A DNA stretch of 64,000 nt from Crocinitomicaceae bacterium (GTDB lineage: Bacteria; Bacteroidota; Bacteroidia; Flavobacteriales_D; Crocinitomicaceae): positions 265,468 to 329,467 of the forward strand of contig JADJEU010000004.1 of the NCBI GenBank assembly GCA_016709005.1, written 5' to 3'. A program made the translations under genes and the position numbers. The notes under the pieces were generated by a model that saw nothing but the letters and a program-made list of their open reading frames with translations, did not search any database and was not told where the DNA came from. Numbering within the stretch: the first letter of the stretch is position 1; each line of letters begins with the position of its first letter. Below are positions 27,841 to 37,115 of this stretch, piece after piece.

Positions 27841-27873
27841 AAAAGCTCAAAGGCTCAACCTTTGAGCTTTTTT
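27841..27873 (+). terminator. strong terminator after module 1
   Basis: AAAAGCTCAAAGG pairs perfectly with CCTTTGAGCTTTT (13 bp stem, loop CTCAA), followed by T residues. It separates the first adhesin module from the second. Confidence 0.88.
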
Positions 27874-27927
27874 GTACGTTTAAACAAAATAGAACTATTT
27901 CAATTTCAATTGATACAGTATAGTTGT

Positions 27928-27935
27928 TATATTTG
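27928..27935 (+). promoter_or_regulatory. -7 element upstream of adhesin 2
   Basis: TATATTTG matches TAnnTTTG exactly, 33 bases before the TTG start of adhesin 2. No convincing -33 TTTG was found at the right distance. Confidence 0.5.
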
Positions 27936-27967
27936 ACGCATAGATTGATTGATCAAGATTTTTAGAA

Positions 27968-30900
27968 TTGAAAACACTTACTACTCAAATCAGACTTTTT
28001 GGTTCTCTGAAAAATGCATTTGTATTTATCAGCCTTCTTATTGTCATCAATAGTTCTTTAGCTCAGCAGGACACACTCTTTTGGTTTGCTGCACCGGATA
28101 TTTCAAGTGGAGAGGGACAAAGTCCGATTTATTTAAAGTTCCAATCTTATGATCAGGCTTCGGTTGTTACGGTATCATTGCCTGCTAATGGTGCTTTCGT
28201 TCCTGTGGTTGTAAACTTAACGGCATACGACAATGATAGCATTAACCTGACTCCTTTCATTGCTCAAATTGAACCACCGACAGCTAATGTCGTTGATAAT
28301 ACTGGAATAAAAATTACGGCTACAACAAAAATTACCGCATACTATGAAGTTGTCGCTGCTAGTAATCGCGAAATGTTCTCCTTAAAAGGGAACAAATCGA
28401 TAGGCACGAATTTCTATACCCCTTTTCAAAAAAACTGGGACAATGCAGTTACAGCACCAGCAACTTACAGCTCGTTTGAGATTGTAGCTACTGAAGATAA
28501 TACAACGGTTCTGATTACACCAAGGACGGCAATTACAGGACATGTTGCTAATGTGACTTTTTCCATTTCGCTTGATCAAGGTGAAACGTACAGTGGTCGT
28601 GATGTAAATGTAACTGCCGCAACTACCTTGGCAGGTTCTATTATCGCGTCAGACAAGCCAATAGCAGTCACACTTTTTTCCGGCGCGATGTCAAATGGTG
28701 GCTGTACCTCAACAATTGGAGATCAAATTACACCAACCGACTACCTTGGAACAGACTACATAATTCGCAAAGGAACTGCCGCAGGAGAGCGCGTCTATAT
28801 TTTAGCAACGGAAAATGCAACTACCATTACAATTCATAATTCAGGTACAACCTCCACGCTAATTAATTGGGGGGAAACCTACACCTATGACATTACAGAA
28901 AATGTAAACTATATCGAAACAAATAAGCCGGTTTATGTTTGGCATGTATCTGGTTTCGGCTGCAGTTTGGCTGCTGCACAAGTACCCTCCTTGTTCTGTG
29001 CTGGTAAATATGAGCAAACCTTTGTGCGCTCTAAAACTGATTCACTTGGTTTAATCCTCTACACCCGGGCAGGATTCGAAGATGCATTTGAGTTGAATGG
29101 AAACGGATCGTTGATTACGCCTGCAGATTTTAGCATCGTGCCAGGGACTGGCGGTGAGTTTGTTGCAGCACTAAAGTATTTCAATACAACCGATGTCCCT
29201 ATAAACGCCTTCAACCTTGTAACCAATTCAGAAGATATTTTTGGTATGGGCGTTCTACATGGTGGCACAGGTACAGACGCTTCTTACGCCTACTTATCAG
29301 AATTCCAATCTTACCCATTTGTTGATGCAGGAGTAGAAGAAGATACGATTTGCGCAAATGTTCCCTACCCTCTCACAGGTGTTGTTGGTGGTGGTTCTGT
29401 TACCGGAAGTTGGGGTGGTAGTGGCTATGGAACTTTTTCCGCCGGATTAACAACTTTAAATAATATTTATGTTGCGAGTAATCTGGATACGATTATCAGC
29501 CCCGTCACAATTATTCTATCTTCAACAGGCCCTTGTCCAGTTATGAAAGATACCTTGATCCTGCATGTCGATCCAGCTCCAATTGTAAATGCATCTGCAG
29601 ACCAGACGGTTTGTGCAAATAATGCGGATGTTGTTTTGGATGGCGCTGTTTTTGGAGGGTCAACAACGGGCGAATGGTCTACTCTAGGAAGTGGAACATT
29701 TATTCCTGACGAGTTCACTTTGGATGCAGTATATGTTCCTTCACCAGCCGATACAGCAGCCGGATTAGTAACGCTTGTGCTGACTTCAACTGGAGCAACG
29801 AATTGCAATGTCGTTAAAGACACTATGGTGATCACAATTACAGAATCACCTGTTGCAGAGGCTAGCGTCGATACAATTTATGTCTGTTCAAATAATCCGA
29901 ACTTTTCTCTTTCAGGAATTGTATATGGTGCTACTACTACAGGAAAATGGACAACTTCCGGCAATGGTTCGTTTAGCCCTGACAACTTAACACTTAACTG
30001 TAATTATACACCAACACCGTCAGATGTAGCTGGAGGAACGATTACAATTTATCTGCAAAGCACAAGCAACGGTTCATGTACCATTTCAAAGGACAGTATT
30101 ATTGTAATCTTTACTCCATCGCCAGCAGTTTATGCGGGTGGTGATATCCTTGCCTGCACCAATGAACCTGCAGTTAACTTATCTGGAACCGTTAACGGTG
30201 CTACTACAACTGGTCAATGGGTAGGTGGTTCAGGTACTTATACTCCAAATAATGCCAGTCTGAATGCCGGCTACATTCCAACGGCAGCAGAAGTAACTGC
30301 TGGAACAGTTTCTCTTACACTTACATCTACAAACAACGGAACTTGTGTATCTGTTTCAGATGTAGTCCAAATTACATTCATTGCACCACCTTTTGCCAAC
30401 TTCAATTTTAGTAATGTTTGTCTCGAAGAAACGGTGAACTTCACAGACTTTTCGTTGAATGGTTACGGAACAATCAGTGCATGGGATTGGAATTATGACG
30501 ATGGAAACTCTAGTTCTTCACAAAACAATTCTCATCTGTACGCAAATTCCGGTTCTTATCAGGTTGAATTGATTGTAAGCAGTGATGCGGGCTGTTCAGA
30601 CACAATTACGCAAAACGTTGAAGTCTTTGAATTACCGGTTGCAGATTTCAATTATACTTCGTCTTGTGAAAATAATCTAGTTATTCTGGACTTTACTGAC
30701 AACTCAACAACCGTTGCCGACCCGATTAACTATTGGTACTACGACTTTGGTGGCCAAGGCTCACAGGCAGCAGCTGATCCGTCACAATTATTCATCGGGT
30801 CTGGAAACTTTGTAATTACGCATATTGTACAAACTGTTAATGGTTGCTCAGATACGCTCGTAGAAATTATCAATATTCCTGAAAAGCCAATTGCAGGATT

Positions 30901-31417
30901 TTATTACAACACTTCTAATGGCTTAAATGTGGATGCTGAATTCACTTTTATTGATACTTCAAGCAACGCAGTATCATGGTATTGGACATTTGATAATGGA
31001 GACAACTCGACTATACAAGACCCAACCACTTACTATGACTTAAACGGTACTTATACCATTACTCAATATGCTTATGGAACTGTGGGCTGCGTAGATAGCG
31101 CATCTGTTGAGATTGTCATAAACACTGTTGAAGAAGACATCAACAAATTAATTCCGAATGCAATTTCACCTAATGGAGACGGCAACAACGATGTTTGGAA
31201 ATTGAACTTCATTGATCTTGTAAACCCAAATGCTGAAATTATTGTTCTCAATCGCTGGGGTCAGACGCTTTACCATTCTTATGGTTATGCAGATCCGTTT
31301 GATGGAACTTATAAAGGAGATTTATTGCCGGAAGGAACGTATTTCTACATCATCAAAATAAGTGATGAAGAAATTTACGAAGGTTCATTATTAATCTTAA
31401 CTGCTCAGAACGATTAA
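27968..31417 (+). CDS. giant adhesin with IgGFc-binding-like domain and type B CTD (adhesin 2)
   Basis: 1149 residues, starting with TTG (no in-frame ATG lies between the upstream stop at 27950 and the signal peptide). Signal peptide about 1-33 (ending INSSLAQ). Residues about 34-455 resemble the IgGFc-binding protein N-terminal domain: FWFAAPDISSGEGQSP, ITAYYEVVAASNREMFSLKG, IASDKPIAVTLFSG, GDQITPTDYLGTDYI. Then Ig-like repeats of about 85 residues (VYAGGDILACTNEPAVNLSG), three PKD domains, and a type B CTD (IPNAISPNGDGNNDVWKL...NRWGQTLYHSYGY...LLILTAQND). The CTD ending differs from those of adhesins 1 and 3. Its stop overlaps the next porP/sprF start (TAATG). Confidence 0.9.
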   Translation: MKTLTTQIRLFGSLKNAFVFISLLIVINSSLAQQDTLFWFAAPDISSGEGQSPIYLKFQSYDQASVVTVSLPANGAFVPVVVNLTAYDNDSINLTPFIAQIEPPTANVVDNTGIKITATTKITAYYEVVAASNREMFSLKGNKSIGTNFYTPFQKNWDNAVTAPATYSSFEIVATEDNTTVLITPRTAITGHVANVTFSISLDQGETYSGRDVNVTAATTLAGSIIASDKPIAVTLFSGAMSNGGCTSTIGDQITPTDYLGTDYIIRKGTAAGERVYILATENATTITIHNSGTTSTLINWGETYTYDITENVNYIETNKPVYVWHVSGFGCSLAAAQVPSLFCAGKYEQTFVRSKTDSLGLILYTRAGFEDAFELNGNGSLITPADFSIVPGTGGEFVAALKYFNTTDVPINAFNLVTNSEDIFGMGVLHGGTGTDASYAYLSEFQSYPFVDAGVEEDTICANVPYPLTGVVGGGSVTGSWGGSGYGTFSAGLTTLNNIYVASNLDTIISPVTIILSSTGPCPVMKDTLILHVDPAPIVNASADQTVCANNADVVLDGAVFGGSTTGEWSTLGSGTFIPDEFTLDAVYVPSPADTAAGLVTLVLTSTGATNCNVVKDTMVITITESPVAEASVDTIYVCSNNPNFSLSGIVYGATTTGKWTTSGNGSFSPDNLTLNCNYTPTPSDVAGGTITIYLQSTSNGSCTISKDSIIVIFTPSPAVYAGGDILACTNEPAVNLSGTVNGATTTGQWVGGSGTYTPNNASLNAGYIPTAAEVTAGTVSLTLTSTNNGTCVSVSDVVQITFIAPPFANFNFSNVCLEETVNFTDFSLNGYGTISAWDWNYDDGNSSSSQNNSHLYANSGSYQVELIVSSDAGCSDTITQNVEVFELPVADFNYTSSCENNLVILDFTDNSTTVADPINYWYYDFGGQGSQAAADPSQLFIGSGNFVITHIVQTVNGCSDTLVEIINIPEKPIAGFYYNTSNGLNVDAEFTFIDTSSNAVSWYWTFDNGDNSTIQDPTTYYDLNGTYTITQYAYGTVGCVDSASVEIVINTVEEDINKLIPNAISPNGDGNNDVWKLNFIDLVNPNAEIIVLNRWGQTLYHSYGYADPFDGTYKGDLLPEGTYFYIIKISDEEIYEGSLLILTAQND

Positions 31418-32373
31418 TGAAACAAACACTCGTCATAGTAGTTCTTTTGATTTGCATTTCAAACGCAAAGGCACAGCAACAATTTGTTTTTTCAAATTAT
31501 ATTTTGAATCAATATTATTATAATCCAGCGCTTGCAGGAAGCGAGGATGTGCACAAGGCAAGTATTGGTTATAGAAACCAGTGGGCAGGATTCGATGAAG
31601 CACCAGTTACCATGCATGCTAACTTCTATGGATCTTATGCCAATATGCGCAAGCACGGCTATGGCGTTTCGCTCATGTCGGACAGAAGTGGTCTGATTCA
31701 AAACACCAATATCTATTTAAACTATGCGTATCACATTAATCTTACAGATTCGATTCGCATGGGATTTGGTGTCAAACCAGGTTATCTTCAGTACAACGTT
31801 TTGCTCTATGATGCACAATTAGCTGATCCCGTTGATGATGTTTTAACAGGAAATATTCTAGCCACCAATGCAATTGATTTTGGATCTGGAATTTATATCT
31901 ATTCTAAAAAGTTCTACGTGTCTTTATCTATGAGACATCTGCTTGGCAAATCAGTATCTTTTACAGGCTTCAATTATGGCTTGGCAAAACATTATACAGC
32001 AATAGCCGGAATGAATTTCTATAGCAAAAAGAAAAAATTTGTTTTACAGCCAAGTATTATGTTCCAGTATGTTAATCCTGCCCCACCTCAACTCAGCGTG
32101 ATGATGAAAGGAACTTATATGAACAAGTTCTGGGGAGGTCTGACAATGCGTACCCAAGATGCTGTTGGTGTAATTGCAGGAGTAAATCTTTGGAATCGCC
32201 TTTCAATAGGTTATGCTTTTGACTACTCATTGGGCCAAATACGAACATACAATTATGGTACGCATGAAATCATGCTGACTTTTATCACAACAAAAAATAA
32301 ACCGACACTTGATCAGGAAGACGAAGATTTAAACAATGGAATTTTTGAGGAAAATAAAAAGAAGGATGAATAA
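31417..32373 (+). CDS. PorP/SprF family protein, second subtype (partner of adhesin 2)
   Basis: 318 residues. Signal peptide MKQTLVIVVLLICISNAKAQ, then QQFVFSNYILNQYYYNPALAGSE, the classical PorP/SprF start with YxxNPAxAG, and ASIGYRNQWAGFDEAP. This is the more canonical PorP/SprF type; the other two in the window (24701 and 36120) begin QDFHLS and share the CPRL end, while this one ends in a charged tail (QEDEDLNNGIFEENKKKDE). Predicted outer-membrane beta-barrel assisting adhesin 2. Coupled by TAATG to the adhesin stop; no OmpA gene follows it, unlike modules 1 and 3. Confidence 0.92.
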   Translation: MKQTLVIVVLLICISNAKAQQQFVFSNYILNQYYYNPALAGSEDVHKASIGYRNQWAGFDEAPVTMHANFYGSYANMRKHGYGVSLMSDRSGLIQNTNIYLNYAYHINLTDSIRMGFGVKPGYLQYNVLLYDAQLADPVDDVLTGNILATNAIDFGSGIYIYSKKFYVSLSMRHLLGKSVSFTGFNYGLAKHYTAIAGMNFYSKKKKFVLQPSIMFQYVNPAPPQLSVMMKGTYMNKFWGGLTMRTQDAVGVIAGVNLWNRLSIGYAFDYSLGQIRTYNYGTHEIMLTFITTKNKPTLDQEDEDLNNGIFEENKKKDE

Positions 32374-32394
32374 ATCTCTCTAAAAATCTGAACC

Positions 32395-35300
32395 ATGAAA
32401 AAGATTAGAAACATATTATTGATTGTTGCTTTTGTGTTCACCGGAGCACAGGAATTGAAAGCACAGATTGATACCAATTTCTGGTTTGCTGCACCTTGGG
32501 TCACACCGGATCACTGGTGGAGGGATCCAATGGCATTTCACATATCTACCTTTAATAATCCCACGATTGTCAATATAAAACAACCTGCTTCAACATACGA
32601 CACCACTTTTACTGTTCCGGCCAATACTTTATTTACGAAGTATGTTTCTCACATAATGAATAGCCTTGAAAGTAAGCCGGCTAATTCTGTGCTCAATACG
32701 GGCGTTCATATTACTTCAAATTTTCCGATTACGGTTGTTTACGATATTATAACACGGGCACCTAATTTTTATAATCCGGAAACCTATTCTTTGAAAGGAA
32801 ATAATGGAATGGGATATGAATTTGTTGCTCCTTTTCAGACAAGTTGGAACAATCAAACATTGGGTGGAGATTTAAATGGAGATGCGATTGTTACGCAACC
32901 GCGGCAGCAAATTAATATTGTCGCAACAGAACCTAATACAACAGTTTGGATTACACCGAAAACTGGTATTGTCGGACACCCTGCAGGTGTGACTTTTTCA
33001 GTTGTTTTGCCACTAGCGGGTAATGTTTATACAGTACAAAACCTGGTTGGCAATACAAGTGTGATTGGAAATAATCTGGCCGGATCTGTGGTCGTCTCAG
33101 ATAAACCAATATCAGTAACCGTATCTGATGATTCTGTAAATCCTTCTGGCGGCGGTAGCTGTTATGATTTAATGGGAGATCAAATTGTGCCTACAGATGT
33201 AATTGGCACCGACTATATCGTGAACAAAGGATTTTTAAATGGCGGTTCTAATGAAGCTCTTTATGTTTTAGCAACACAAAACTTTACCACGGTAACAGTG
33301 AATGATGGCGTTCTAAATCCAACCGTAATTTTAAATCAAGGTGACACCTACTCCTTTATTACAGATAATCAACTCACGTATGTGACTGCAGACAAACCTG
33401 TTTATTTGCTGCATATGTCTGGCTACGGCTGTGAATTAGGTGAAGCAATATTACCTCCGTTGAATTGTGCAGGATCTGATCAGGTCAGTTTTGCCAGAGC
33501 TAATGGACAAAGTTTTCTTCTGAATATTACTTGTCCGGCTGGATCTGAAGGTGATTTTACCCTGAATGGATCAGCAACATTAATTCCAGCTGCCGCATTT
33601 GCACCAGTGCCTGGAACCGGTGGCGCATGGATGGGAGCTCAAATTAGTTATAACACAACGGATGTTCCAGTTGGATCCGCCAATCTGGTGACAAATTCAA
33701 CGGATTATTTTTCACTAGGAATCATTAACGGCGGAGCTTCAACCGGATGTCTATATCATTACATGTCGTCATTTATCAGACGGGTTTATGTTGATGCAGG
33801 AGCAGATTTAACGCTCTGTAAAAGTCCGAACGACATAAACTTGGCTGGCTCGGTTACCGGCGGCGTAACGACCGGTTTATGGACTGTACTAAATGGAACC
33901 GGAACTTTCGCAAACCCAACAAATCTTACAACAACATATACTCCCACTGCTTCTGACTATGCGCAAGGCGAACTTACTTTTGTACTTCAGTCCACAGGCA
34001 ATTGTTTGCCAGAATTTGACACCCTCAAAGTCACCTTTATAGAATCACCAGTTGTCACCGCAGGACCTGATTTATACTATTGCAGAAACAATGTTCCGGA
34101 CATACCTGTAACTGGCGCGGTTCAATTTGCAATAGCTTCAGTATGGTCTGGGGGAAATGGTGGTGCATTTGACGACATCTCTGATTTAAATACATCTTAC
34201 GTTGCGTCTCCCGCAGATATTTTAGAAGATAGTTTGATTCTTATTTTGACTTCTTCCGGTAGTTTTTTCTCGTGTCCGGATGACAAAGATACAACGGTCA
34301 TTTATTTCACAGAACCACCTGTAGTTTTTGCAGGACCAGACGTTACAACATGTGCTAGTCAGCCAGATGTTCCTGTAGCAGGAACTGTTACCGGAGCATC
34401 CTCGACTGGTATTTGGACCACATCAGGCTCAGGCAGTTTTTCTCCTTCTGAAACTGATTTGATCACAGATTATTCAATCAGCGCTTCAGACACAACAGTT
34501 GGAAGCGTAACCTTAGTTCTGACATCAACCGGAAATGGCGGATGTCTTGCGGTAGCAGACAGCTTGCTTGTTACCATTCTAGAGCAACCCTCAGTGACTA
34601 TCTTAACCGGTGATTCTATCTGCGCAAACCTTCCATCCTTGAATCTTGACGGGATAGTGACGACGGGCTATTCAGTGCTTTGGACAGTGGATGGCTTTGG
34701 TTCTATCGCTAGTCCGACTTCATTATCTACTACTTATACTATTAATACCGCTGATACGATCTTTGGATCAGTTCAACTGCATCTTCAAACCAGTGGTGGA
34801 ATTTGTCCGCTTGAAGAAGATTCCCTAACTGTATTCTTTATTGCTCCTCCATCGGCTAATGCGGGGCCTGATCAATCCTATTGTGAAAATGAATTGGTTC
34901 CGCTTACCGGAATCTTAACTGGTTCAGCCACCAGTGGTACCTGGACATCAACCGGGACAGGGACTTTTTCACCAAGCAATGCGCTGTTAAATACATTTTA
35001 TGCACCTTCACCACTTGATATTTCAAATGGATTTGTTGATCTTATCCTGACTACTTCAGCTGACTTTGGTTGTATTGCTGATAAAGATACAATTCATGTA
35101 ATCTACAAAAGCGCACCGACCGCAGACTTTGATTATTCATCAGCTTGTGCAAATGAAAACACCTATTTCACTGATGAATCAACAGTATCATCTGGATCAA
35201 TAATAACCTGGCAATATGATTTTGGTGATGGAACTAGTTCTATTGCTAATGACCCTATTCATCCTTATACAGGGTCAGGATCCTTCAACGCAACTTTAAT

Positions 35301-36120
35301 TGTTGAATCTTCTAATAATTGTTTTGATACAATCGTTAAGACAGTCTATGTTAACCCTGTACCTGTAGCAATATTCCAGCATGAATATGCGTGTCAGGGT
35401 GAGCTCGTCGATTTCGAAGACATTTCATTCTTGGCCGCTGGCGATATAGTAAGCTGGTCTTGGGACTTTAATGCCGGCGAAGCAAATAGTTCAACTCAAA
35501 ATCCTTCTTACATTTTTGTGAATGCAGGGACCTATCCTGTTATGTTGAGCGTGACCTCGGATTCAGGTTGTGTAGGAACGGTTACAAATAATGTTAATGT
35601 TTTGACAGGTCCTGATGCAGACTTCACGGTTGCACCAATTCCCGCTTTAGCACTTGAGGATGTTTATTATACAGATCAAACAGCAGGGGTAATTACAGAA
35701 TGGTATTGGAATTTTGGTGACGGTATCGGAGGTAATAATCAAAATGAAATTCACGAGTATGCAAATGGAGGATTCTATCTGATCACTCTTCAGGTAACTG
35801 ACACTGCGGGCTGTGTTGATACAACTTCAAAATCAATTCAAGTAGTATTGCTTCCTGTTTTGCCTACAGCATTTACGCCAAATGGGGACGGTGACAACGA
35901 CGTCTTTATAATCCGAGGCGGACCATTTGCGACAGTTAATTTCAACATCTATAATAATTGGGGACAACTCATCTTTACATCGACTGATGCAAATGTAGGC
36001 TGGGATGGCACATACAACGGCGCTGACGCACCAATAGGAGTTTATACCTGGACATTTACGGTAACCGTGGCTGGTAACCGGCAGTTTATAAAAGAAGGCG
36101 ACGTAACTCTCATCCGCTAA
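32395..36120 (+). CDS. giant adhesin with IgGFc-binding-like domain and type B CTD (adhesin 3)
   Basis: 1241 residues. Signal peptide about 1-23 (ending LKAQ). Residues about 24-470 are an IgGFc-binding-like domain homologous to that of adhesin 2 (FWFAAPWVTPDHWW, GSVVVSDKPISVTVSDD, GDQIVPTDVIGTDYIV, YLLHMSGYGCELGEA). Ig-like repeats of about 85 residues follow (VFAGPDVTTCASQPDVPVAG), then four PKD-type domains (WQYDFGDGTSS, WYWNFGDGIGG). The type B CTD, PTAFTPNGDGDNDVFII...IYNNWGQLIFTSTD...GDVTLIR, resembles adhesin 1 rather than adhesin 2. It starts 21 bases after the SprF2 stop, and its own stop overlaps the start of the third porP/sprF (TAATG). Confidence 0.92.
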   Translation: MKKIRNILLIVAFVFTGAQELKAQIDTNFWFAAPWVTPDHWWRDPMAFHISTFNNPTIVNIKQPASTYDTTFTVPANTLFTKYVSHIMNSLESKPANSVLNTGVHITSNFPITVVYDIITRAPNFYNPETYSLKGNNGMGYEFVAPFQTSWNNQTLGGDLNGDAIVTQPRQQINIVATEPNTTVWITPKTGIVGHPAGVTFSVVLPLAGNVYTVQNLVGNTSVIGNNLAGSVVVSDKPISVTVSDDSVNPSGGGSCYDLMGDQIVPTDVIGTDYIVNKGFLNGGSNEALYVLATQNFTTVTVNDGVLNPTVILNQGDTYSFITDNQLTYVTADKPVYLLHMSGYGCELGEAILPPLNCAGSDQVSFARANGQSFLLNITCPAGSEGDFTLNGSATLIPAAAFAPVPGTGGAWMGAQISYNTTDVPVGSANLVTNSTDYFSLGIINGGASTGCLYHYMSSFIRRVYVDAGADLTLCKSPNDINLAGSVTGGVTTGLWTVLNGTGTFANPTNLTTTYTPTASDYAQGELTFVLQSTGNCLPEFDTLKVTFIESPVVTAGPDLYYCRNNVPDIPVTGAVQFAIASVWSGGNGGAFDDISDLNTSYVASPADILEDSLILILTSSGSFFSCPDDKDTTVIYFTEPPVVFAGPDVTTCASQPDVPVAGTVTGASSTGIWTTSGSGSFSPSETDLITDYSISASDTTVGSVTLVLTSTGNGGCLAVADSLLVTILEQPSVTILTGDSICANLPSLNLDGIVTTGYSVLWTVDGFGSIASPTSLSTTYTINTADTIFGSVQLHLQTSGGICPLEEDSLTVFFIAPPSANAGPDQSYCENELVPLTGILTGSATSGTWTSTGTGTFSPSNALLNTFYAPSPLDISNGFVDLILTTSADFGCIADKDTIHVIYKSAPTADFDYSSACANENTYFTDESTVSSGSIITWQYDFGDGTSSIANDPIHPYTGSGSFNATLIVESSNNCFDTIVKTVYVNPVPVAIFQHEYACQGELVDFEDISFLAAGDIVSWSWDFNAGEANSSTQNPSYIFVNAGTYPVMLSVTSDSGCVGTVTNNVNVLTGPDADFTVAPIPALALEDVYYTDQTAGVITEWYWNFGDGIGGNNQNEIHEYANGGFYLITLQVTDTAGCVDTTSKSIQVVLLPVLPTAFTPNGDGDNDVFIIRGGPFATVNFNIYNNWGQLIFTSTDANVGWDGTYNGADAPIGVYTWTFTVTVAGNRQFIKEGDVTLIR

Positions 36121-37115
36121 TGAAAATGTTTAAAAAAATTCTGATCGCTTTTTGCATTTTGGTGAACTCACATGGGTTCAGTCAGGATTTCCACTTGTCT
36201 ATTTATGATGGAGCACCGCTCTACCTCAACCCTGCGTTAACTGGAGTGGTTGAAGGAAGCTGGAGAATTCACACACACTATAGAACACAATGGAAAGCAG
36301 TAAACTTCAAACCTTATGTTACGGGTTTGGTGAGCTTCGATATGCCTTACAAAAAATGGGGATTTGGTGGTCAAATTGTGAATTACAGAGCTGGTATCGG
36401 GAACTATAATGCACTTCAGGGTCTTGTATCTGCTGCATATACAGTATCACTCGACCGCAGTCAATATCACAATATTTCTTTTGGAATTCAAGCGGGCGTG
36501 ACTCAAAAATCAGTGGTTCATCAGCTGCATACTTTCGATAATCAATACACAACAAACAGTGGTGGTATTTTTGACAATACACTTCCTAATGGCGAGAATT
36601 TCAATGGACAATCATTTGTTATACCTGAACTGAATTTTGGTGCCATGTATTACTTTTCAAAGCAGCAAAGTAAATTAAATCCTTTTATCGGAGCATCCGT
36701 TTTCAATTTGATTCAACCACAGGAATCCTTCTTTGGGGCAAGTAATGATTTACCGCTAAGATTATATGTTCATTCAGGTGTAAGGGTAAACATTACAGAA
36801 ACTTTTTACGTGATTCCGAAAGTACTCTTCATGCAACAAAAAAAATTCAGCGAACTTACTTTTGCAGGCGATGTTGGATTTTACCTGAAGGCACCAGAGG
36901 TGTTTTTATTAGGCGGAATTGTTTATAGAAATAAAGATGCTGCTGTAATTTCTATCGGCGCACGCAAAATAAATTACATTGTAAAGTTTGCTTACGACAT
37001 TAACCTTTCGACTCTTAGCTCGGCTTCAACGGGACGAGGTGGATTTGAAGTTTCTTTCACTTACATGCATCAAAAAGCAAATCCACAAAATGTAAAAATT
37101 TGTCCGCGTTTATGA
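36120..37115 (+). CDS. PorP/SprF family protein (partner of adhesin 3)
   Basis: 331 residues, a close paralogue of the product of 24701-25696: both start QDFHLSxYDxAxLxxNPxxTGV, share HYRxQWKAV/LAV, GGIVYRNKDAAVI-type sequence and end in CPRL. Signal peptide about 1-21 (ending SHGFS). Expected to be an outer-membrane beta-barrel helping export or anchoring of adhesin 3. The ATG overlaps the adhesin 3 stop (TAATG), and its TGA overlaps the ATG of the OmpA gene (ATGA at 37112-37115), exactly the arrangement in module 1. Confidence 0.92.
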   Translation: MKMFKKILIAFCILVNSHGFSQDFHLSIYDGAPLYLNPALTGVVEGSWRIHTHYRTQWKAVNFKPYVTGLVSFDMPYKKWGFGGQIVNYRAGIGNYNALQGLVSAAYTVSLDRSQYHNISFGIQAGVTQKSVVHQLHTFDNQYTTNSGGIFDNTLPNGENFNGQSFVIPELNFGAMYYFSKQQSKLNPFIGASVFNLIQPQESFFGASNDLPLRLYVHSGVRVNITETFYVIPKVLFMQQKKFSELTFAGDVGFYLKAPEVFLLGGIVYRNKDAAVISIGARKINYIVKFAYDINLSTLSSASTGRGGFEVSFTYMHQKANPQNVKICPRL

